Positions 27,319-33,579 of a stretch of DNA of 33,579 nt are shown one piece after another. Made by a program: the position numbers and the translations under genes. Under the pieces are notes generated by a model. The model searched no databases, was not told the DNA's origin, and saw only the letters and a program-made list of their open reading frames with translations. The DNA comes from an uncultured Lactobacillus sp. (lineage in GTDB: Bacteria; Bacillota; Bacilli; Lactobacillales; Lactobacillaceae): positions 1 through 33,579 of the forward strand of contig CANRQR010000015.1 of assembly GCA_947641735.1 (NCBI GenBank), read 5' to 3'. Each line of letters begins with the position of its first letter. Position 1 is the stretch's first letter.

Positions 27319-27324
27319 ATTATA
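27319..27324 (-). promoter_or_regulatory. -10 element for the riboswitch-ATPase transcript
   Basis: TATAAT on the minus strand, 9 bases before the first conserved riboswitch bases. No recognisable -35 at 16-18 bases. Confidence 0.5.
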
Positions 27325-27358
27325 AGTTTATCATGTTTTACTTAAGCTAGCAATATTT

Positions 27359-28459
27359 TTATTGTCTTATCCATTGCGAACCACCCAGATTATAAGCAGT
27401 TTTTCCGGCGACTTTTTTCACTGCGAAATAATTCCAGGCACTATTAGCAGCTAATTTTCTACCAGAATTTTTCTCAAATGAAGGATCAGTATAGATAGCA
27501 GTTTTCTTTCGAAGTGTGATTTTTCCAGTCTTTGCTTGCGGCGCAGAATTATTTGAATTCTTTAAATCACTATAATTTATCCATAAATCTGGTTTAGCAT
27601 GATAATAAAGCTTATTTCCCTTTAATTTAACCTGATCAGCATATACTCGTCTACCATTTTTCAATAATATGTCTCCAGAGATATTGTTGCTTGGATAAGA
27701 AACTGATTCATAGTATCTCTTAAAGGCATCATTTGCATGTAAAACAGTTGCTAGTTCAATAGGAAAATCAGTTAAAATTCCTGATACTCCTGCTTCTGGC
27801 TGCACAAATTGCTTCATTTGATCTACTGTATTAACGCCCCAGAGCAAATACCCTTTTTGATGTGCATTTAAATAATTTGCAGTTTTTTCAGAATAAAAAT
27901 TATTTGCATAATATTTAGGCAAAGATATTGATTCATAATCTCCAGATAATTGCGTAGTTGGAATTTGAGGACTCACTCTTGAATAAGTTAACAGGGCTTC
28001 TTTAGAAAAAGATTCTAATAAAACACGCTTTTCTAACTGATATTTTTTTATTAATTGCAGTAACAATTTAGTATCATCGTCACCTTTAGGCTCAATCATA
28101 AACTTGACATTTGAATTTTGATAGCGCCTAAAAACAGCTTCAAGACTATGCATTGATTCATTATTTTGATTTATATATATGTTTAGTTTTCGATACGGAT
28201 AATCTTTAATATTTTTATCAATTCCAAAAACGCGACTCATATTTTCATCATGACTAACAACCAAAATATTGTCCGCAGTCTTTTGTAAATCAAGTTCTAA
28301 ATAATCTACATGTGCACCAACTGCACGATCATAAGCCACCCAACTATGTTCTGCATACTTACCATTTTCATTATCCCCTCGATGCGCTATATTTAAAAAG
28401 CCGCAAGAAAAAGGAAAAACAAGAAATAGTAAAAAAATAGCAAAAGTAAATCTTTTCAT
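27359..28459 (-). CDS. Secreted glycerophosphodiester phosphodiesterase with C-terminal SH3/SLAP-like domain
   Basis: Hydrolyses glycerophosphodiesters, perhaps wall teichoic or lipoteichoic acid fragments. From the ATG at 28459 (366 residues) it has a signal-type N-terminus (MKRFTFAIFLLFLVFPF; a Cys at 19 lacks a good lipobox). The GDPD barrel shows HRG (26-28), ELDL with E55 and D57, and SHDE with H70. The PENT motif is changed to AEHS. After about residue 255 come two small repeats rich in Lys and Tyr, ending YNLGGSQWIRQ, like cell-wall SH3 or SLAP modules of lactobacilli. A TTG at 28483 is an alternative start but has no ribosome site. Confidence 0.87.
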   Translation of the reverse strand: MKRFTFAIFLLFLVFPFSCGFLNIAHRGDNENGKYAEHSWVAYDRAVGAHVDYLELDLQKTADNILVVSHDENMSRVFGIDKNIKDYPYRKLNIYINQNNESMHSLEAVFRRYQNSNVKFMIEPKGDDDTKLLLQLIKKYQLEKRVLLESFSKEALLTYSRVSPQIPTTQLSGDYESISLPKYYANNFYSEKTANYLNAHQKGYLLWGVNTVDQMKQFVQPEAGVSGILTDFPIELATVLHANDAFKRYYESVSYPSNNISGDILLKNGRRVYADQVKLKGNKLYYHAKPDLWINYSDLKNSNNSAPQAKTGKITLRKKTAIYTDPSFEKNSGRKLAANSAWNYFAVKKVAGKTAYNLGGSQWIRQ

Positions 28460-28490
28460 CTTAATCTTTCTAAAGTATGTCAATTATCGT

Positions 28491-29192
28491 TTACTTAATT
28501 TCAGCTAGACCAATCTCTTTATATTCCCCACGCTTTAAATCAGCAGGTAAATGCAATTTTCCCATTGAGATTCTATCTAGTTCCAATACTTTCATCCCAA
28601 CTGCTCCAAACATTCGCTTAATTTGATGATACTTTCCTTCTTGTATCTCAATCTCAATTCGTGACAGATTATTATCTTGATCCTGTTCTAAAATCTTTAG
28701 TTTGGCCGATTTTAACTTAGTTCCATCACCTAAAATTAATCCTTGAGCAAATTTTTCAACAGTTTTCTGATCTGCTACACCAGCAATTTGAGCTTGGTAT
28801 ACTTTAGCAACGTGTTTATTAGGAGCTAATAATTCATGTGCTAAAGGTCCATCATTTGTTAAAAGTAATAAACCAGTTGTATCCTTATCTAACCTTCCGA
28901 CAGGTGCTATATTTTGATAACGATCTTTAGCCTTAAGTAAGGAAATAACAGTTCTTTGACTTCTATCTTCAGTTGCCGAAATAACTCCCTTGGGTTTATT
29001 CAATAAAAAATAATGATACTTTTTATATGTGATTTCATTACCATTAACAGCAATTTCATCAGTTTCTTTAACTTGCTTTTTAGGTACAGTTACAACTTCT
29101 CCATTAACAGTAACTACGCCCTGTTTTAATATGCTGTGAACTTCTTTACGCGAACCAACATTCATATTGGCTAAATATTTATCAATTCTCAT
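28491..29192 (-). CDS. rsuA: 16S rRNA pseudouridine synthase RsuA family
   Basis: A 233-residue pseudouridine synthase. N-terminal S4 RNA-binding domain (about 1-58, RIDKYLANMNVGSRKEV) and a catalytic domain with GRLDKDTTGLLLLTNDG, where D102 is the catalytic aspartate, followed by KYHQIKRMF. By size and start this is the RsuA branch, which modifies 16S rRNA U516; RluB-type 23S specificity is not excluded. It lies behind the thiI terminator with a weak ribosome site (AAGAAAG). The GDPD gene follows after about 30 bases. Confidence 0.9.
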   Translation of the reverse strand: MRIDKYLANMNVGSRKEVHSILKQGVVTVNGEVVTVPKKQVKETDEIAVNGNEITYKKYHYFLLNKPKGVISATEDRSQRTVISLLKAKDRYQNIAPVGRLDKDTTGLLLLTNDGPLAHELLAPNKHVAKVYQAQIAGVADQKTVEKFAQGLILGDGTKLKSAKLKILEQDQDNNLSRIEIEIQEGKYHQIKRMFGAVGMKVLELDRISMGKLHLPADLKRGEYKEIGLAEIK

Positions 29193-29212
29193 TTATTTTA
29201 TCTTTCTTAAAT

Positions 29213-29238
29213 AAAAAAGCGCCGGCGTCTGCCAGCAC
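29213..29238 (-). terminator. Terminator after thiI
   Basis: Minus-strand stem GTGCTGGC (29231-29238) and GCCGGCGC (29219-29226), loop AGAC, then TTTTTT (29213-29218). It starts 6 bases past the thiI stop and lies 21 bases before the rsuA start, so rsuA depends on readthrough or on a promoter I could not place. Confidence 0.9.
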
Positions 29239-29243
29239 TCCTT

Positions 29244-30461
29244 TTATAATAATTCTGCGTCTTCTTCAGCCTTGTCATCTAAGAATTTTTGATTTGGATA
29301 AATTGGAGTAATTTCCATTCCATCAATAGCACGCTGAATCATTCCTTCAGTATCAAGTCTATTTTCTAATTTACGTGCTTCATCTAGCTTCGGCTTAGTC
29401 TTAGGACGTGGTGGAGCAAAAATTGTACAACAATCTTCAAATGGTTCAATTGAAAGGTCAAATGTACCAATTTGTTCAGCCAATTTGATAATTTCTGTTT
29501 TATCCATTGTAGCTACAGGACGAAGAACCGGTGTTGAAGTTACATCATTGATTGCAACCATAGATTCTAATGTCTGAGAAGCCACTTGTCCAACCGATTC
29601 GCCGTTAAAGATAGCTAGACCGCCACGCATTGCGCGAATACGATCCGCCAATTGAAGCATAAAACGACGTTGAATAGTCATCAAATAGCCTTCTGGTAAT
29701 TTCTCCTTAATTTGTTCTTGAATTTCAGTAAAAGGTACTGCAATAAAGTTAATCTTTCCAGAATAATTAGCTAAAATTCCAGTAAGTTCTTTTGCTTTAG
29801 CGAGTGCCTTTTCAGTAGTATATGGTGGACTAAAGAAGTGAACCATATCAATTTCAACTCCACGCTTCATTGCTAAATAAGAAGCTACTGGAGAATCAAT
29901 TCCACCAGATAGCATCATAACTGCTCGACCTGCTGTACCAACTGGCATTCCACCTGCACCATGAAGAAGTTGATTTGAAATATAAATAGCATCTTGGCGA
30001 ACTTCAATTCTCAAAACCAAGTCAGGTTTCTTCATTTTAACCTTTAAGTTATCCATATTATCAAATAGATAGTCACCAACCATGGCATTTAATTGATTCG
30101 TATCGTATTCAAAATCATGATCGCTACGTCTAGTATTAACTTTAAAAGTCATACCATCTTTAAAAGTTGCTTGCATTAATTCTAAAGATGCCTTTTTAAT
30201 AGCATCGAGATTTTTTTCAACTTTTACAGTTGGCGAATATGTTTGAATACCAAATACAAGTTTCAAACGTTGATCAATCTTGTCAAAAGGAGCACCGTTT
30301 AAAACAATATGCATTCGATCATGTTTCGGATGAATTTCAATTTCTGGAAAATCTTGCAATGCTCGAGTTACATTACCAGCCAATCTTCCAATAAAATCTT
30401 TACGATTTTTTCCTTTAGTGGATAGTTCGCCATAACGAACCATTACTTCTGTATATTGCAT
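29244..30461 (-). CDS. thiI: tRNA 4-thiouridine synthetase ThiI
   Basis: Adenylates U8 of tRNA and inserts sulfur to make 4-thiouridine. 405 residues: N-terminal ferredoxin-like and THUMP domains (about 1-165) and a PP-loop ATPase domain with MLSGGIDSP (183-191). It ends soon after [19 protein letters not shown] and has no C-terminal rhodanese domain, as in other Firmicutes. In that type sulfur comes from a partner desulfurase, here encoded directly upstream (9-base gap). A role in thiamin thiazole synthesis is therefore unlikely. A hairpin terminator follows the stop. Confidence 0.96.
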   Translation of the reverse strand: MQYTEVMVRYGELSTKGKNRKDFIGRLAGNVTRALQDFPEIEIHPKHDRMHIVLNGAPFDKIDQRLKLVFGIQTYSPTVKVEKNLDAIKKASLELMQATFKDGMTFKVNTRRSDHDFEYDTNQLNAMVGDYLFDNMDNLKVKMKKPDLVLRIEVRQDAIYISNQLLHGAGGMPVGTAGRAVMMLSGGIDSPVASYLAMKRGVEIDMVHFFSPPYTTEKALAKAKELTGILANYSGKINFIAVPFTEIQEQIKEKLPEGYLMTIQRRFMLQLADRIRAMRGGLAIFNGESVGQVASQTLESMVAINDVTSTPVLRPVATMDKTEIIKLAEQIGTFDLSIEPFEDCCTIFAPPRPKTKPKLDEARKLENRLDTEGMIQRAIDGMEITPIYPNQKFLDDKAEEDAELL

Positions 30462-30470
30462 AGTTTCACC

Positions 30471-31625
30471 TTATTTCAAATGATTAATTTCAGCGAAGTG
30501 CTTATATATTTTATCAAAGACTACAATAAATTGCTCGGCTTCTTCGATTGTATTACTTGGATCGAAACTTAATCTAATTGCTCCAGTAGCTAAATCATCC
30601 TCTACTTTCATTGCATTTAAAGTTCCACTTTCAACACCACTTCTTGAAGAGCATGCACTAGTAGTAGATACATAAATATCATTCGATTCAAGAGTATGAA
30701 CCAATGTTTCTCCGCGAATTCCTTCTAAGGAAAAACATAAAATACTAGGAATAAACTTCTCAGATATTGGTGAAAAAACATGAATTCCCGGTTTTCCATC
30801 TAGGTAAGAGGTGATCTTTTCTTTTAGTGCTAGTTCTTGCTTTGCATTCTTTTCTTCATCAGACAAGTATAAACGCATTGCCTTGGCGGTTGCAGCTATT
30901 GCTGGTAAGTTTTCAGTACTAGAGCGTAAACCTTTCTCTTGTCCTCCACCATCAATTAATGGCTTAATCATCTTGCCTTCTTTTTTATAAAGAATCCCTA
31001 CACCACGAGGAGCATGAAACTTATGAGCTGACAAGCTCATTAAATCTACTCGATTGGTAAAAACTTCATCCCAAATATTTTTTCCGAGTGCTTGAACATT
31101 ATCAACGTGAAAAGTAACGTTTGGATAATCTTCTAATATGTCACTAATTTCTCTAATTGGCTGAATTGCACCAATTTCATTATTAACACCCATGATAGAA
31201 ACCAAAATAGTATCTTTATCAAGAGCAGCCTTTAAATCATCTGGACTAACTTGACCATTTTTATTTACAGGTAATACAGTTACTCTAAACCCCAGATTTT
31301 CAAGTGCACGCACCGAGTTAGAAACGGCTGCGTGTTCCACACTTGAGGTAATAATATGGTTTCCAAATTCTTTTTTTGCTAAAGCAGTTCCCTTAATTGC
31401 CCAATTATCTGATTCACTTCCACTTGAAGTAAAAAATATTTCATAAGGCTTTACATTTAACAAAGTAGCAATTTGCTTTCTTGATGCTTCCAAAAGTTGA
31501 TGGGAACGATCTCCCATTTTGTGCAAACTTGAAGGATTTCCCCAGATATTTTTTGTTACCTTATCATATGTTTCTAAAGCTGCAGGATAGACAGCCGTTG
31601 TAGCACTATTATCAAAATAGATCAA
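30471..31625 (-). CDS. nifZ: Cysteine desulfurase (NifZ/IscS type)
   Basis: PLP enzyme releasing sulfur from cysteine as a persulfide. 384 residues. N-terminal YFDNSATT, EHAA with H98, HVDNVQALGK, PLP-binding lysine K202 in SLSAHKFH and catalytic C325 in TSACSSRSG. The pairing with thiI parallels Bacillus nifZ-thiI, a dedicated sulfur donor for s4U; general Fe-S supply is less likely but not excluded. It starts at TTG (31625, MIYFDNSATT) with GGGGAG 9 bases ahead; no ATG or GTG fits. A terminator-like hairpin lies 17-42 bases upstream of the start. Confidence 0.95.
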   Translation of the reverse strand: MIYFDNSATTAVYPAALETYDKVTKNIWGNPSSLHKMGDRSHQLLEASRKQIATLLNVKPYEIFFTSSGSESDNWAIKGTALAKKEFGNHIITSSVEHAAVSNSVRALENLGFRVTVLPVNKNGQVSPDDLKAALDKDTILVSIMGVNNEIGAIQPIREISDILEDYPNVTFHVDNVQALGKNIWDEVFTNRVDLMSLSAHKFHAPRGVGILYKKEGKMIKPLIDGGGQEKGLRSSTENLPAIAATAKAMRLYLSDEEKNAKQELALKEKITSYLDGKPGIHVFSPISEKFIPSILCFSLEGIRGETLVHTLESNDIYVSTTSACSSRSGVESGTLNAMKVEDDLATGAIRLSFDPSNTIEEAEQFIVVFDKIYKHFAEINHLK

Positions 31626-31641
31626 TTTTTCTTTCTCCCCT

Positions 31642-31667
31642 AAAAAACGACCATCAAGATGGTCGTT
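31642..31667 (-). terminator. Terminator after ezrA, in front of nifZ
   Basis: Minus-strand hairpin AACGACCATC and GATGGTCGTT with a 2-base loop (arms 31658-31667 and 31646-31655) and a T run (31642-31647 overlapping the stem base). It lies about 50 bases after the ezrA stop. The nifZ ribosome site begins only a few bases after the T run. Confidence 0.88.
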
Positions 31668-31682
31668 CGATAATCATATAAA

Positions 31683-31711
31683 ATATTAACTTAAAAACTC
31701 TATAGCTTCAA
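31683..31711 (-). promoter_or_regulatory. Candidate nifZ promoter upstream of the hairpin
   Basis: TTGAAG (31706-31711), a 17-base spacer and TAATAT (31683-31688) on the minus strand. If used, the hairpin at 31642-31667 would lie inside the nifZ leader. Confidence 0.35.
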
Positions 31712-31715
31712 TGAT

Positions 31716-33440
31716 TTACTCTTCTTCGTCTTCTTCTTGTTCACTATAGTATTCTTTTTCAATTCTTTGATAGCTTCCTGGCTCTACTTTTTCTAAAGCT
31801 GTAGCAATAATGTCTAAAGCTTCCTTATATTCATATTTATTTTGATATAAGTCATATGCCTCTTTACGAGCACGCTTAATCTCAGGATTTGAAATATATT
31901 TATTCGAATACTGCATAGTCAGCTCAACTAAATCAGCCGAGTTTAGAATTTCATCAGCTTCTTTCTTCAGACGCTTAATATCTTCTTGAATCTGGATTAA
32001 TTCACTAGAAATTTTTTCCATATTTATTCGAACTTGATTTAATTCATTGTCTGTATGCTTAACTTCATTTAAGACCAAAGTGTACATCTGAATAAAGCTT
32101 TCAGGTTTGCCCGGCAATTGACGTCTTTCAACTTTTCGATAAATTAAAGAAATTTCTTGTTTGAAGTGAATAATAGAATCATTAGCAATCTTCTCTGCAT
32201 CAAACAATCCATCTACATCGCCTGATAATCTCTTTTCAGTTTTTTCAATTTCTTTCAAGTTATTCAACATTGTCAGCCATTTATTTTCAATCTGAGAATA
32301 AACCCCATTGCCGTCTGCAATTTTTTGACAATCAACATCAAAATCCGTATTCATTCGATTAACTTGACTTTTAAGTTGTCGAGCTTCAGCTAATTCACCA
32401 TGAGTCAATTCATAACTCTGATCAACATGTTCTAACTTAGCCACAAGTTGATTGGATGCATTAGCTACGTGAGAAAGAATTTGAACAATCTTATCTTGAT
32501 TATTATCAACAAATGGTCGAGCTTTAAATTCTTTAGTTAAAATATCATACAAACTGTCAATACGTGTACTAATTTCTTTGTTATTCTTTTCAACTGTTGT
32601 TAGCTCTAATTTATTTAAATCTTTTTTCGTATTATCAACTAGCTCACGTAAGTTCTTAATTTCTTCTAAGACATCAATTTCCTCAATTTTATACTTATCC
32701 TTTATCATTTGACGATAAGTATTGCTCAATTCATTTAATTGATCTGGAAATACATTCTTTAATTCTTGATCAAATTTTTCTACTTTTGGTAAATCTTCTT
32801 TTAATGAACTAAGTTTAGTATCAATTTTAATTAATACTTTCTTAGCTTCCTCATGATCCCCTTCACCAGAGAGATTTTTTACTGTTTGAAAATCACTTTC
32901 TAAGGTCGCCAAATCTTCTTCAATTTGATCAATTGCATTTCCATAATTAAAGGATTGAGACAAAATCTGCTTACGTAATTGTTGATAATCTTTAGATAAA
33001 GCAGCGTAATGTTTTTGATTATCGCGATTTGCTTCTAACAAATTAGTAAATATCTGCTTACTGTGTTCAACATTATCTTGATTGGTTTGCAATAATTCTG
33101 TTGCTTCTTTAATCAATTGATGTGTCTTTATCAAATTGAATTTTGCATTGAGTCCAGCAGCTTGCTCAAGTATATGCTTTAACTCGCCAACATCCTTAGT
33201 ATCAACTTTCTGATATACTTTCTGCCATCTTTTAAAAGTTTCTAAACTTTTACCAGCTAATTCCATTTTTTTCAGGCGTTTTATATCTTCTTCGACACTA
33301 AGGTTCCTCAGTTCATCAGTTAATGCATCCAGTTCTGCAATCTGGTGATTAAAATATTTATTAAAGATTACAACTGTAGCAATAGCAACAATTATAGCAA
33401 TTAATAATACAATAATAAGAATAGATAACCCTGATGACAT
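31716..33440 (-). CDS. ezrA: Septation ring formation regulator EzrA
   Basis: A 574-residue membrane-anchored regulator that binds FtsZ and links the ring to PBPs in Gram-positive cocci and rods. N-terminal membrane helix at about 5-26 (LSILIIVLLIAIIVAIATVV), then a long cytoplasmic spectrin-like coiled-coil domain and an acidic tail (EEDEEE). The length fits the family (about 560-575). An in-frame ATG at 33452 overlaps the ribosome site, so the ATG at 33440 with GGAGGG four bases ahead is preferred. It has its own promoter and is not linked to the dcw cluster here. Confidence 0.96.
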   Translation of the reverse strand: MSSGLSILIIVLLIAIIVAIATVVIFNKYFNHQIAELDALTDELRNLSVEEDIKRLKKMELAGKSLETFKRWQKVYQKVDTKDVGELKHILEQAAGLNAKFNLIKTHQLIKEATELLQTNQDNVEHSKQIFTNLLEANRDNQKHYAALSKDYQQLRKQILSQSFNYGNAIDQIEEDLATLESDFQTVKNLSGEGDHEEAKKVLIKIDTKLSSLKEDLPKVEKFDQELKNVFPDQLNELSNTYRQMIKDKYKIEEIDVLEEIKNLRELVDNTKKDLNKLELTTVEKNNKEISTRIDSLYDILTKEFKARPFVDNNQDKIVQILSHVANASNQLVAKLEHVDQSYELTHGELAEARQLKSQVNRMNTDFDVDCQKIADGNGVYSQIENKWLTMLNNLKEIEKTEKRLSGDVDGLFDAEKIANDSIIHFKQEISLIYRKVERRQLPGKPESFIQMYTLVLNEVKHTDNELNQVRINMEKISSELIQIQEDIKRLKKEADEILNSADLVELTMQYSNKYISNPEIKRARKEAYDLYQNKYEYKEALDIIATALEKVEPGSYQRIEKEYYSEQEEDEEE

Positions 33441-33463
33441 AATACCCTCCATATTTTATTTTA

Positions 33464-33472
33464 ATTATACCA
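33464..33472 (-). promoter_or_regulatory. Extended -10 promoter of ezrA
   Basis: TGG-TATAAT on the minus strand (TATAAT 33464-33469), 24 bases before the ezrA ATG, giving a short leader with GGAGGG. -35 weak. Confidence 0.7.
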
Positions 33473-33512
33473 GACTTCCCCTTAATGCTAGCCAGAAAAT
33501 CCTTATTTTTAC

Positions 33513-33541
33513 TTGCTTTAAAGTATATTTCTTACTATAAT
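33513..33541 (+). promoter_or_regulatory. Outward promoter for a gene beyond the right edge
   Basis: TTGCTT (33513-33518), a 17-base spacer and TATAAT (33536-33541) on the plus strand, facing out of the window and divergent from ezrA. No start codon with a ribosome site appears in the remaining 38 bases, so the leader is at least that long. rpsD (ribosomal protein S4), often next to ezrA in lactobacilli, is a plausible target; this is inference. Confidence 0.6.
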
Positions 33542-33579
33542 AGTCTTCGTGTAAAATATTTGCAGCAATAAGTGACAAG

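Overview
The window is an AT-rich Firmicutes chromosome segment. Protein sequences and gene order point to Lactobacillus, most likely the gasseri/johnsonii/acidophilus group. This rests on recognition of the families and the order, not on a database search. Almost everything reads on the minus strand, so transcription runs from the right end of the window to the left. The exceptions are one 42-residue membrane microprotein and one outward-facing promoter at the far right edge. I see no prophage, insertion sequence, CRISPR array, tRNA, rRNA or other sign of transfer; this is core genome.

Layout in transcription order, right to left: (1) ezrA with its own promoter, then nifZ-thiI (sulfur transfer to tRNA s4U8), then rsuA and a secreted glycerophosphodiester phosphodiesterase. 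(2) A P-type cation ATPase behind a yybP-ykoY (Mn2+) riboswitch. (3) A valine T-box controlling valS-folC-HAD phosphatase-radC. (4) mreB, a terminator, then mreC-mreD (elongation machinery). (5) A short divergent pair, DUF4044 (+) and DUF3397 (-). (6) The division and cell wall (dcw) cluster: mraZ-rsmH-ftsL-pbpB-mraY-murD-murG-divIB-ftsA-ftsZ-sepF-ylmG-ylmH-divIVA. (7) An isoleucine T-box and ileS, which is cut by the left window edge.

The window therefore holds most of the cell-shape and division programme: Mre proteins for side-wall growth, lipid II synthesis (MraY, MurD, MurG), the divisome (FtsL, DivIB, PBP2B, FtsA, FtsZ, SepF, EzrA) and the polar and septal organiser DivIVA. Regulatory DNA is the richest part. 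It includes four helically phased GTGG repeats in front of mraZ (MraZ operator), two T-boxes, a Mn2+ riboswitch, and a perfect hairpin presenting the Shine-Dalgarno sequence of radC in its loop. Several hairpin terminators divide the units.

I found no convincing undescribed multi-gene system. Intergenic gaps are all under 300 bases. Six start codons are placed downstream of the longest open frame because a good ribosome-binding site, an ATG or the family N-terminus fits better; these choices are stated in the entries.
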